Positions 19,017-26,889 of a stretch of 64,000 nt of DNA are shown in pieces; within the stretch, counting starts at the first letter, position 1, and every line of letters starts with the position of its first letter. The position numbers were made by a program, and so were the translations under genes. This stretch comes from Sulfurimonas xiamenensis. Its GTDB lineage: Bacteria; Campylobacterota; Campylobacteria; Campylobacterales; Sulfurimonadaceae. The DNA lies in assembly GCF_009258045.1 (NCBI RefSeq), contig NZ_CP041166.1:186001-250000 (forward strand), written 5' to 3'. The notes under the pieces were generated by a model that did not search any database, was not told where the DNA came from, and saw nothing but the letters and a program-made list of their open reading frames with translations.

Positions 19017-19319
19017 TTAAAATATTTGTGTATTTCTAAATTCTGATATCTCAGTTTCAACCATCTCGTTGATCATGATTTTAAAAAGATCAGAAATCAT
19101 ATTTGGAGATACATTTTCTTGAATTGCTAAATTACGAACTCTTTGCAGAATAAAATCTATTCTATCATCAGCCTTAACCTCTTCAATACTGTTTTTAAAC
19201 AATACAGCTTGACGCACAAGATGACTTCTTTGAGATATAAGTTTAACAATTAACTCATCTATCTTGTCAATCTCTTCTCTGACCTCTTCTAATGAATTAC
19301 ATTTTTTTACACTCGACAT
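19017..19319 (-). CDS. Chorismate mutase, AroQ type
   Basis: A 100-residue, single-domain AroQ-like helical protein. It shows the typical start EEVREEIDKIDELIVKLISQR (positions about 11-31), the VKADDRIDFILQRVRNLA segment with conserved Arg, and the C-terminal MISDLFKIMINEMVE helix. It would convert chorismate to prephenate for Phe and Tyr. Isochorismate-pyruvate lyases share the fold, so that activity is a weaker alternative. GGAG precedes the ATG. It is a single gene, convergent with infA. Confidence 0.75.
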   Translation of the reverse strand: MSSVKKCNSLEEVREEIDKIDELIVKLISQRSHLVRQAVLFKNSIEEVKADDRIDFILQRVRNLAIQENVSPNMISDLFKIMINEMVETEISEFRNTQIF

Positions 19320-19401
19320 ATAATTTCTCCATTTGGTATAAGAAATATTATCCTAAAAGAGATAATAATTGAGCTTTAAAATATATCTCTATATTGCTAT
19401 A

Positions 19402-20250
19402 TTAGCTCTTTAGGTATATCCCGCTCTCTTTAATCTCAATAGCTCCGCTCTCTTGCAAAGCTGTAAGCGATCTTTTATAAGCTTTTTTGCTTAATCCAAA
19501 TACATTTTTAATCAACTCCGGATCGCTTTTATAGTTATAAGGCATAATTCCGCCGTTTTGTTTTAAAAGAGAGAGGATTTTTTCGTTTGAGGCATCTTTT
19601 TGTTTTGCCCCGCCGGCTTGAAGGCTTAAGTCGATGCAGCCATCTTTTCTAACATTTTTTACAAATGCTTTTCTTTCGCTTCCAATCTCTATCTTTTCAA
19701 AGATCTCATTGTGATAAATCAAACCCTCATATTTATCTTCCACAATACATTTAAATCCAAGAGGTGTTTTTGCAATAATAAGTATCTTAACCTCTTTGTT
19801 TGGAGCGAGTCCTTTCGGTCTTTTATCAAAAAAGTTACCTAGCTTCTCGGTGCCTACAAGACGATGAGTCTTTTCATCATAAACGACTTTTAAAAATCTT
19901 TTGTCACCTATCTTAAATTTCTCTTTTTGAAACATATTTGGGACGAATAGATCTTTGGCAAGCCCCCAGTTTACAAATGCCCCAAAAGGCGCTACATCAA
20001 CGACTTCAAAAAGAGCATATTCATCAAGCATAGCTTTTGGCTTAAGAGTAGTGGCAATAAGTCTGTCCTCTGAGTCGGTATATAAAAATACCTCCAAAAG
20101 AGTATCTTCTTGCATTGCATCAGTTACATATGCTTGAGGCAAAAGCACATCTTTTTCATCAACTGCTTTTAAAAATATACCGTGAGGTGTGTGTCTGTCA
20201 ACTAGCAGGCAGTTTATGCGCCCGAGTTCTAAATGTTGGTTTTGTTGCAA
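19402..20250 (-). CDS. S1-type RNA-binding protein, CvfB/YitL family
   Basis: The 282-residue protein has tandem S1-like OB domains. One is seen at VVDVAPFGAFVNWGLAKDLFVP (about 84-105) and another at LIIAKTPLGFKCIVEDKYEGLI (about 152-173). A C-terminal winged helix (about 218-280) follows, as in CvfB of Gram-positives. It probably binds RNA in the cytosol; its target is unknown. It starts at TTG with AAGGA upstream. A clear -10 lies at 20302-20307. Confidence 0.75.
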   Translation of the reverse strand: MQQNQHLELGRINCLLVDRHTPHGIFLKAVDEKDVLLPQAYVTDAMQEDTLLEVFLYTDSEDRLIATTLKPKAMLDEYALFEVVDVAPFGAFVNWGLAKDLFVPNMFQKEKFKIGDKRFLKVVYDEKTHRLVGTEKLGNFFDKRPKGLAPNKEVKILIIAKTPLGFKCIVEDKYEGLIYHNEIFEKIEIGSERKAFVKNVRKDGCIDLSLQAGGAKQKDASNEKILSLLKQNGGIMPYNYKSDPELIKNVFGLSKKAYKRSLTALQESGAIEIKESGIYLKS

Positions 20251-20301
20251 AATATTTCCTTGTAATTCCGTCTATCTCAATTTTTGAGAATATAATTCGA
20301 C

Positions 20302-20307
20302 ATTATA
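20302..20307 (-). promoter_or_regulatory. -10 box of the CvfB-like gene
   Basis: Minus-strand TATAAT at 20307-20302 is preceded by GG and lies about 50 bp before the TTG start at 20250. Confidence 0.45.
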
Positions 20308-20341
20308 CCTCTTTTAAAGAGAAGAAGGTAAAGAGAAATTT

Positions 20342-20366
20342 GCTCTCTTTTTACATTAAAGAGAGC
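20342..20366 (-). terminator. Stem-loop at the end of the ars operon
   Basis: GCTCTCTTT pairs with AAAGAGAGC around a 7-nt loop, overlapping the arsB stop. No long T-run follows on the minus strand, so termination may be weak or factor-dependent. Confidence 0.45.
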
Positions 20367-21604
20367 AGAACTGCTAAAAGAACCGGCGGTGTAACGATAA
20401 GTCCAAATTTTGTGTATGATAAAAAATCTATTTTTACACCTTTTTTATTGAGCGTATGAAGCCACAGAAGAGTTGCAAGTGAGCCAAAAGGAGTCATTTT
20501 TGGTCCAAGGTTACAACCGATAATATTTGCATAAATCATCGCTTCATTAGCGATATCCTTAAGCGCTATATCCATAATCATAATAGTCGGCATATTGTTC
20601 ATAAGCGCAGAGAGGGCTGCAGCTAAAAATCCTGTTCCGACAATGGCTACAACCTCATTTTGCGCATTGAGGTGCAGCAGTATCTCTGTTAAGTAGTCAG
20701 TCAGCCCTTCATTTTTAAGACCATAAACAACAACATACAACCCAAGCGAGAACCATACAACCTGCCATGGTGCATTTTTAATAATATGTTTGGGCTCAAC
20801 TGTTTTTGTAAAGCCGGCAATTGCCAAAAAGATGATGCCGCCGCCAAGAGCAAATACCGAAACAGGGATGCCGTATGCATCGCCAATAAAATAGCCGCTT
20901 AATAAAAGAGCTAAAAAGAGCCAGCTAAAGTTGAAGAGTGCTCTGTTTTTTATAACTTCTTCTGGTTTTTTAAGTAGATTTATATCAACATGCCCAGGAA
21001 TATCTTTTCTTAAAAGCAGCCAAAGAACAAGCATGCTTATTGTGGTACTTACAAAATAGGGCATAATCATATTTGAAAAAAATGCGCCAAAACCGATGTC
21101 GAAGTAGTTTGCTGTTACGATATTTGTAAGATTTGAAAATACAAAAGGCAAAGAGGCACTGTCGCTGATAAATCCTCCTGCGAGTAAAAATGCAAGAATT
21201 GTTTTTGCATTGAGTCGCAAAATATGCATTTTAGCAAGTAAAATTGGAGTTAAAATTAGCGCTGCTCCGTCATTTGCAAAAACCGCCGAAACTACTGCGC
21301 CAAGAAGGATAGAGTAAAAAAACATTCTCTTGCCGCTCCCTTTTGAGAGCTTTGCCATCTTAAGTGCCGCCCACTCAAAAAAACCTATCTCATCCAGGAC
21401 CATTGAGAGGATAATAATCCCTATAAATGCCAGTGTCGCATCCCATATAATATCAAAAACTGCTACGACATCATTGAAATTAACAACACCCGCAATAAGG
21501 GCAACAACGGCTCCGATAACGGCAGTGGTGCCAATTTGGAGTCCACGCGGCTGCCAGATAACAAAGATAAGAGTTATAAGAAAAATGCTAAAAGAGAACA
21601 ACAT
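20351..21604 (-). CDS. arsB: Arsenite efflux permease, ArsB type
   Basis: A 417-residue ion-transporter-superfamily protein with about 10-12 membrane helices. Conserved blocks include ANDGAALILTPILL (about 110-123), FVFSNLTNIV (about 155-164) and, near the end, MNNMPTIMI and GCNLGPKMTPFGSLATLLW. It expels arsenite across the inner membrane. It begins 1 nt after arsC and is the third gene of the ars operon. The operon context (arsR, arsC) supports an arsenic rather than a Na+/H+ substrate. Confidence 0.92.
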   Translation of the reverse strand: MLFSFSIFLITLIFVIWQPRGLQIGTTAVIGAVVALIAGVVNFNDVVAVFDIIWDATLAFIGIIILSMVLDEIGFFEWAALKMAKLSKGSGKRMFFYSILLGAVVSAVFANDGAALILTPILLAKMHILRLNAKTILAFLLAGGFISDSASLPFVFSNLTNIVTANYFDIGFGAFFSNMIMPYFVSTTISMLVLWLLLRKDIPGHVDINLLKKPEEVIKNRALFNFSWLFLALLLSGYFIGDAYGIPVSVFALGGGIIFLAIAGFTKTVEPKHIIKNAPWQVVWFSLGLYVVVYGLKNEGLTDYLTEILLHLNAQNEVVAIVGTGFLAAALSALMNNMPTIMIMDIALKDIANEAMIYANIIGCNLGPKMTPFGSLATLLWLHTLNKKGVKIDFLSYTKFGLIVTPPVLLAVLLSLM

Positions 21605-21605
21605 A

Positions 21606-22007
21606 TTAAAAGAGCTCGGTTTTTACTACTGGAAGCAGAGCAGTTTTAATAGCGTCAAAAGTTTTAACAAACTCTTCGTACTCTTTTCCATCAGGATCAG
21701 CAAAGCCCACATGTACTACTTTTGCTTTATTTGGAAAAAGAGGACAGCTCTCTTTGGCATTGTCACAGACCGTAACGACGAGGTCAAACTCTATATCTAA
21801 AACTTCATCAAGAGTTTTTGAGTGATAGCTCTCTCTCCATGCACCGTTTTCTTTTAAGACTCTTTTTGCATTAGGATTTACTTTGTTGGTTGCCTTAACA
21901 CCGGCGCTATATGCCTCTACACTTTCGATATTTTGATTTATCAATGCTTCTGCAATTATTGAGCGGCAGCTGTTTCCTGTACATAATACCAAAACTTTTT
22001 TACTCAC
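21606..22007 (-). CDS. arsC: Arsenate reductase, LMW-phosphatase type
   Basis: ArsC reduces arsenate to arsenite for export by ArsB. The 133 residues hold the P-loop CTGNSCRS (catalytic Cys9) and the redox pair Cys81 and Cys88 (VCDNAKESCP), the triad of thioredoxin-coupled ArsC. It overlaps arsR by 8 bp and precedes arsB by 1 nt. Confidence 0.95.
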   Translation of the reverse strand: MSKKVLVLCTGNSCRSIIAEALINQNIESVEAYSAGVKATNKVNPNAKRVLKENGAWRESYHSKTLDEVLDIEFDLVVTVCDNAKESCPLFPNKAKVVHVGFADPDGKEYEEFVKTFDAIKTALLPVVKTELF

Positions 22008-22311
22008 TTTTACATCCTCTTTTTAAAATCGGCAATACAATTCCTAAAGAGTTTATCTCTTTTAAAATCGATTGTCTAAACTCATCTAATGGTGTTCTAA
22101 TGCTGTAGTGTGCCCATCTGCCGCGTCTCTCTACTTTTAAAAAACCTGCATCTTTTAAGATTTTTAGATGTCTTGATATACGCGACTGGATCATATCAAA
22201 AGAGTTTTCTATATCGCAGACACAAACTTCTTTGTATTTATCTATAAAGTGCAAAATTTCAACTCTTGTCTTGTCGTTTACAGCGCCTATCGTATTTAAA
22301 AAAATATCCAT
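22000..22311 (-). CDS. arsR: Arsenic-responsive repressor ArsR
   Basis: A 103-residue ArsR/SmtB winged-helix repressor. The metalloid site is the Cys30-Val-Cys32 pair in EVCVCDIE, matching the ELCVCDL motif of arsenite sensors. The recognition helix region reads MIQSRISRHLKIL (about 40-52). AAAGGAGG is upstream. It is the first gene of arsR-arsC-arsB and should repress its own promoter through the palindrome at 22354-22389. Confidence 0.93.
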   Translation of the reverse strand: MDIFLNTIGAVNDKTRVEILHFIDKYKEVCVCDIENSFDMIQSRISRHLKILKDAGFLKVERRGRWAHYSIRTPLDEFRQSILKEINSLGIVLPILKRGCKSE

Positions 22312-22339
22312 AAAAAGAGCCTCCTTTTTTAACGAGAAA

Positions 22340-22389
22340 ATTGTAGCTAAAAATAATTAATATATCAAGATATGTTGATATATTAATTA
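22340..22389 (-). promoter_or_regulatory. ars operon promoter with palindromic ArsR operator
   Basis: The minus-strand promoter is TTGATA (22368-22363), 17 bp, TACAAT (22345-22340). A perfect inverted repeat with 15-bp arms and a 6-nt centre spans 22354-22389, and its inner arm contains the -35 box. Bound ArsR would therefore block RNA polymerase; arsenite release would open the operon. Confidence 0.8.
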
Positions 22390-22418
22390 AAAACATTTTA
22401 AAAATTTTAAAATGCTTC

Positions 22419-23180
22419 TTATCTGTCGTAGAGATAAAATTTATTGTATCTGATGATTTCGCTTAAGTTTTCTGCATATTTTTCGCCTATTTCAGAGTAG
22501 CTGTCCAATTTTTCTATTAATATATATGGATCATCAGTCTGCATCTTTAGCTCTCTAAAATCTTTATATGCGTAAGAGCGGGCAAGTGTTTTGTAGTAAT
22601 CTCTTATCGAATCTTTAATATCGGAATATTTTTTAAGCCAAATTGTTCTGCTGCCTCTTTGCTGTACTGCTGCAATTCTTGGCTCGTTTTTGTTAAAAGA
22701 CCAGATGCCGTACAGATTATTTGCTTCTACAAAAAATCTTGATTTTGCCCAGGCGCTCTCCATGGCAGCTTGAGCGATAGAAATGCTTACAGGATGGGGT
22801 TTAAGTGCCATAAGCAGCTCTTCATCACTCTCTACTCCATAATACTCTTTTAGCTCTGAAATTTTTTCTTTGTATTCATCATTTTCTAAATTTTGAGCAA
22901 TCTCTTCATATTGCGTTTGAAGTTCATTATGTACCGAATTTATTGCAGGTATTATCAAGGTGTTAAATTGCTTCTTTTTCTGTTCTACGCTTGCTGCTTT
23001 GTTTGCGGATTTTTTCTTCTCTTTCTTGATTTTTTCAGCTTTTTCAATTTGTTTTATTTTTTCAATTTGTTTTATTTTTTCAACTTCTTCAATTTTAGAT
23101 TGTGAAAAAAAAGTGCTTAAAAAGAAAAGAAGCAGCATTACTAAAAAAATTAAAAGTGTGTTTTCATATAAAAATTTCAA
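22419..23180 (-). CDS. Bax-like glucosaminidase-domain protein, membrane-anchored
   Basis: A 253-residue protein with an N-terminal hydrophobic anchor (about 8-26), a Lys/Glu-rich coiled region containing a tandem hexapeptide (IEKIKQ, about 31-55), and a C-terminal glucosaminidase fold (about 120-250). The catalytic Glu is expected in AQAAMESAWAKSRF (Glu near 140), and the YGIWSF and YYKTLARSYAYKDFRE segments are typical of Bax. It would cut peptidoglycan glycan strands in the periplasm. It is the last gene of the envelope operon and overlaps the radical SAM gene by 4 bp. Confidence 0.78.
   Translation of the reverse strand: MKFLYENTLLIFLVMLLLFFLSTFFSQSKIEEVEKIKQIEKIKQIEKAEKIKKEKKKSANKAASVEQKKKQFNTLIIPAINSVHNELQTQYEEIAQNLENDEYKEKISELKEYYGVESDEELLMALKPHPVSISIAQAAMESAWAKSRFFVEANNLYGIWSFNKNEPRIAAVQQRGSRTIWLKKYSDIKDSIRDYYKTLARSYAYKDFRELKMQTDDPYILIEKLDSYSEIGEKYAENLSEIIRYNKFYLYDR
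23041..23084. repeat. 18-bp tandem repeat inside the Bax-like gene
   Basis: About 2.5 copies of an 18-bp unit (TTTTTCAATTTGTTTTAT on the plus strand) encode the IEKIKQ hexapeptide. Being a multiple of three, gain or loss of a unit would change linker length without a frameshift. Confidence 0.7.
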
Positions 23181-24427
23181 ATTAAAAACTCCATATTTAA
23201 TTTTTTAGCATAGGCTCCCAGCATGGCTCTTTCAAAATCATTGTTGGTTGCATATTGGTAACCAAATGTTTCCTTCCACATTTCATGCTCTTCCATGCAG
23301 AGATAGAAAAATACCTCTTTATGCCATGGCGCAAAACTGTTATAAGCATGTTTAAACATCTCTACTTTTATGTCATACGGGTAGGAGCTTTTGCCACTTG
23401 CATCCTCAAAAGGCATTTGGGTGATTTTGCTTCTAAACTCTCTATTTCTTAGCTGCTTAATCACAGGTTTTATAAATGTCAGCGTACCAAAACTAACAAG
23501 TGCGACTTCATAAGCCTGAAACTCTTTGAGTAATCGTTTATAGATCTCTTCGTATTCACTTAAATAGTTCTCATATTCAACAATCGGATGAAAATGAAAA
23601 CCTACTTTCACCCCTTTGTCTGCTACTTTTCTGGCAGCATTGATGCGTTTATCAAGCGAAGCCGTCAAATGCTCCTCGTTTTGTATAATAGTAGGCGTGT
23701 TAAGTGACCAGGTGCATAAAATATTTTTTGGCACTTCATTTTCCAGAAGATAGCTTATGTTGTCTGATTTTGTTTTAAACTCTAAAATTACATTTTTGTT
23801 TTCTCTTGCAAATTCAAACAAAGCATCTAAAATGCCCTCTCTGTTTCCCCACATAAGCGAATCAGAAGCCTGTCCTGTTCCAATGTGATATGTTCTGTTT
23901 TTTTCAAGATTTAAATTTTTTAGTTTTGCTGCAAAACTGCTGTCAAAAGTTATGGTGTTTTGATTGTAAAAAGATTGTATAGAGCAGTAGGAACAGTCAA
24001 ATCCGCAGCTCTCAACAGCGTCAAGAGTCAAAAGGTTGCAGCATCTTGTTTTTTCGCTGGCCACCGGACAGAGTCCTAGACCAAAACCCTCTTTTTTCTC
24101 AGTTTTAAAATGAAACTTCTGCTCTTTTGCACTGTTTTTAAGTTTAAAATTTTTATAAGAGTTAGGTTTTTCTCTTAATGCATTATATGCTTTTATAAGT
24201 CTTGAAAAAACAACTTTTTTTTGAGTGTGATCCGGAAAAAACTCTATAATACTTTTTTCATTCCACATCTCTAAGTCTCTAGCAATGTCAATAATCTGTT
24301 TAATTTCAGAAAATGAAAATTTTAGCTCAAGTGATTTTAGTTTTATAAAATCTTGCTCATTTGAGGTAAGTTTATAAAAAACTGTATTTTTTATAGCCTC
24401 ATTAAATTTATCTAAATATGAATTCAT
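23177..24427 (-). CDS. Radical SAM protein, spore photoproduct lyase-like
   Basis: The 416-residue protein has the Cys141-x3-Cys145-x2-Cys148 cluster (SCGFDCSYCS) used by spore photoproduct lyase relatives rather than the classical Cx3Cx2C with aromatic only at the fourth site. It also has GTGQASDSLMWGN (about 190) and FHFHPIVEYENY (about 290) segments typical of the group. The family includes DNA photoproduct repair enzymes. The host shows no sporulation genes here, so the substrate is uncertain. It overlaps the Bax-like gene and follows the histidine kinase by 33 bp. Confidence 0.72.
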   Translation of the reverse strand: MNSYLDKFNEAIKNTVFYKLTSNEQDFIKLKSLELKFSFSEIKQIIDIARDLEMWNEKSIIEFFPDHTQKKVVFSRLIKAYNALREKPNSYKNFKLKNSAKEQKFHFKTEKKEGFGLGLCPVASEKTRCCNLLTLDAVESCGFDCSYCSIQSFYNQNTITFDSSFAAKLKNLNLEKNRTYHIGTGQASDSLMWGNREGILDALFEFARENKNVILEFKTKSDNISYLLENEVPKNILCTWSLNTPTIIQNEEHLTASLDKRINAARKVADKGVKVGFHFHPIVEYENYLSEYEEIYKRLLKEFQAYEVALVSFGTLTFIKPVIKQLRNREFRSKITQMPFEDASGKSSYPYDIKVEMFKHAYNSFAPWHKEVFFYLCMEEHEMWKETFGYQYATNNDFERAMLGAYAKKLNMEFLI

Positions 24428-24460
24428 GATGGAATTTTAGCAAAAAAATGAAACATTTTG

Positions 24461-25843
24461 TTATTTTGTTATTTTTATTGATACATTTGTACCTATATTA
24501 ACTTTACTTTTAACTTCAATATTGTAATGGTGGATATCTAAAATCATTTTAACAATCGCAAGACCCAGGCCGCTTCCTCCCTCTTTTCGCGAACGAATTT
24601 TGTCGGCTTTGTAAAACTTCTCAAAAATATGCGGCAAATCTTTTTCTTCTATTCCATAACCGTTGTCTTTGATTTTTAAGATGTATTCATTATCATTTTC
24701 ATCCATGTAGATATCTATTTTAGAGTTTTTTGGACTGTAGATAACCGCGTTTTTAAGTATGTTGCTAATAGCAATTTTTAAGAGAGTTTCGTTTGCGTAG
24801 ATTGTTGCGGGGATAATTTTTTTAGCTTCAATAGCTATGTTTTTTGTCAGGGCAAATTTTTTTATCTGCAATATAGTATCCATGATTACTTCATCTAAAT
24901 ATAGTTCTTTAAAATCGTTTTTTAATTCGCTTGTATTCTTTTTAGCAAGAAATAGCAGCTGATTGATTATTTTTTCTATAGCAATGCTCTCTTCTAATAT
25001 ATCTTTTAAAATCTCTTTATACTCTTGAGGTTCTCTCTCATGTTTAAGAGCAACTTCAATTTCCCCGCGGATAACGGTTAGCGGGGTTTTGAGTTCATGG
25101 GAGGCGTTATTGCTAAAATCTGTTACTTTATTAAAAGAGTCTTCGAGATTGTTTAAAAGCTGGTTGAAAGTAGAAATAAGATCTTTAATTTCGCTTGGGA
25201 TATTATTTGTACTTACTCGTTTTGATAAATTTTGCGCTGATATAGATTTAACCGAAGTTATAACCTCTTTAACAGGAGAGAGTATTCTGCTTATTAGTAT
25301 GTTTGCAATAATTGAAAATATAATCAAAACAATAGGAGTTGCAATAATAAGACCGAGCAGAAGCTGTTTTAGATAGGGAGATTCAATATCCTTTTTCATG
25401 GCAAGCTGAATAAAAACTTTGGTATCTTCTTTTTCAAAAATAAGCATAGAGCTTGTGCGATAAGAGTTTTTATCAAAATAGTATATACTCCCCACATGTC
25501 CAATCTCATTTAGAGGTATATCAAAGAGCCAGCTGTGAATTTTTGAAGAGAGTGTTTCATGCTCTATTTTTTTGCTTTTTTTGTTGTAATAGATAATTTT
25601 TACAAAAAGAGGCTCTATAGAAAACTCTTCTATAAGTTCGTTTGCCATGTTAGAAGCATCATCATAACCCTCTTTTTTAAAATCGGGTATAACATCGATA
25701 GAGATCATCTTTAACTGGGTGTCCGTGGTATTTAAAACACCTTTTTTTGCCGTATTATAGATAAAAGCGCCGTAAACAAATAGAACAATTACATTTGTAA
25801 TAAAAAAATAAAAAAGCAGTTTTAATCTTAGACTTTTAGACAT
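24461..25843 (-). CDS. Sensor histidine kinase
   Basis: A 460-residue membrane kinase: one helix at about 9-30, a periplasmic sensor domain (about 31-160), a second helix at about 163-188, a HAMP linker, a HisKA domain with phospho-acceptor His249 (ASHELKTPLT), and a C-terminal HATPase with N-box (ISNILKNAVIYS), DNGYGIEEKDLPHIFEKFYK and a GGSGLGLAIVK G-box. It overlaps the response regulator gene by 8 bp. Its signal is unknown; the neighbouring genes suggest an envelope cue. Confidence 0.93.
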   Translation of the reverse strand: MSKSLRLKLLFYFFITNVIVLFVYGAFIYNTAKKGVLNTTDTQLKMISIDVIPDFKKEGYDDASNMANELIEEFSIEPLFVKIIYYNKKSKKIEHETLSSKIHSWLFDIPLNEIGHVGSIYYFDKNSYRTSSMLIFEKEDTKVFIQLAMKKDIESPYLKQLLLGLIIATPIVLIIFSIIANILISRILSPVKEVITSVKSISAQNLSKRVSTNNIPSEIKDLISTFNQLLNNLEDSFNKVTDFSNNASHELKTPLTVIRGEIEVALKHEREPQEYKEILKDILEESIAIEKIINQLLFLAKKNTSELKNDFKELYLDEVIMDTILQIKKFALTKNIAIEAKKIIPATIYANETLLKIAISNILKNAVIYSPKNSKIDIYMDENDNEYILKIKDNGYGIEEKDLPHIFEKFYKADKIRSRKEGGSGLGLAIVKMILDIHHYNIEVKSKVNIGTNVSIKITK

Positions 25844-26510
25844 CTTGATCGCTTAGCATGTAGCCTAAACCTCGTACGGTATGTATAAGTTTCAGGTCAA
25901 AATCTTTGTCTATTTTGTTTCTCAGCCTGTAGATGTAAACATTTATAATATTGCTCATACTCTCCTGTTCCATGTCGCTTAGATTCTCTTTTATAACTGT
26001 TTCACTTAAGAGCTTTTTGCTGTTTCTTGCCAAAAACTCCAATAATGCATACTCTTTTGCAGTCAATTTTATCTTTTTATCTGCCCGCTTGACCTCATGG
26101 TGTGTGGTGTCTATTGTTAAATCTGCAACCGTTATGATATTTGAAGTAGTTGAGGGGTTTCGTAGTTTTGCCCGGATACGAGCCAGGAGCTCTTCAAAGG
26201 CAAACGGTTTTGTCAGGTAATCATCCGCGCCGCTGTCAAGACCGTCTATCTTATCTTCTACTTTGTCTCTTGCCGTTAACATGATAACAGGGGTAGCTAT
26301 ATTTTTGCTTCTTATATTTTTGCATACATCAATGCCGTTTAAACCGTGAATCATTAAATCGAGCAAAATAACATCATAAGAGTTTGTCTCTATAAGATAA
26401 ACAGCTTCATATCCGTTGTCTGTAACATCGACGCTGTAAGACTCTTCTTGAAGCCCTTTTTTTATAAAAGAGGCTATTTTTTCATCATCTTCAACAACTA
26501 GAATGCGCAT
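25836..26510 (-). CDS. OmpR-family response regulator
   Basis: A 224-residue regulator with an N-terminal receiver (acidic pair near residues 8-9, phospho-acceptor Asp51 in LLDLMIHG, switch Thr in MLTARDKV, Lys in TKPFAFEE) and a C-terminal winged-helix DNA-binding domain (VIKENLSD, VYIYRLRNKID, VRGLGYML). AAAGGA precedes the ATG. OmpR-type proteins bind direct repeats spaced about one helical turn. Such repeats (TTCATC/TTCATA every 11 bp) lie at the head of this same operon, so autoregulation is likely. Confidence 0.94.
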   Translation of the reverse strand: MRILVVEDDEKIASFIKKGLQEESYSVDVTDNGYEAVYLIETNSYDVILLDLMIHGLNGIDVCKNIRSKNIATPVIMLTARDKVEDKIDGLDSGADDYLTKPFAFEELLARIRAKLRNPSTTSNIITVADLTIDTTHHEVKRADKKIKLTAKEYALLEFLARNSKKLLSETVIKENLSDMEQESMSNIINVYIYRLRNKIDKDFDLKLIHTVRGLGYMLSDQDV

Positions 26511-26519
26511 AACTATCCT

Positions 26520-26879
26520 TTACAAAAATTCAGCCAGTACTATCGCCCATGTAACAATAAATACAAAAATACTTAAAAAAACTATAGTGCTCCCCACATC
26601 CTTTGCACGGCCCGCCATATGATGATGCTCAAGCGTAACCAAATCAACTACTCTCTCAATCGCACTATTGACGGCTTCAGCTATAAGCATTCCGCTTAGT
26701 GATATAAACATTAAAGCCTTTTGTGTTAAGTTTATATCTATAAATATAATTATAGGCATTAGAATTATAGCTGCTATAACTTCTATTTTAAAAGATGTTT
26801 CGTTTTGAATCAAGTCTTTTAAACCTTTTAGAGCGTAATTTGTATTTTTAAAAAAGTTATATTTTGGCTGGTTTCTCAA
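26520..26879 (-). CDS. dgkA: Diacylglycerol kinase DgkA
   Basis: DgkA is a small inner-membrane kinase that phosphorylates diacylglycerol to phosphatidate. The 119-residue form starts at TTG 26879, with AAAGGA 7 nt upstream. A longer reading from the ATG at 26924 would overlap the upstream gene and add an atypical tail. The catalytic signature IAEAVNSAIERVVDLV (about 66-81) and GRAKDVGS (about 90-97) are present, with three membrane helices. It follows the transferase by 10 bp, so it can recycle the diacylglycerol that enzyme releases. Confidence 0.92.
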   Translation of the reverse strand: MRNQPKYNFFKNTNYALKGLKDLIQNETSFKIEVIAAIILMPIIIFIDINLTQKALMFISLSGMLIAEAVNSAIERVVDLVTLEHHHMAGRAKDVGSTIVFLSIFVFIVTWAIVLAEFL

Positions 26880-26889
26880 TTTTTTTCCT

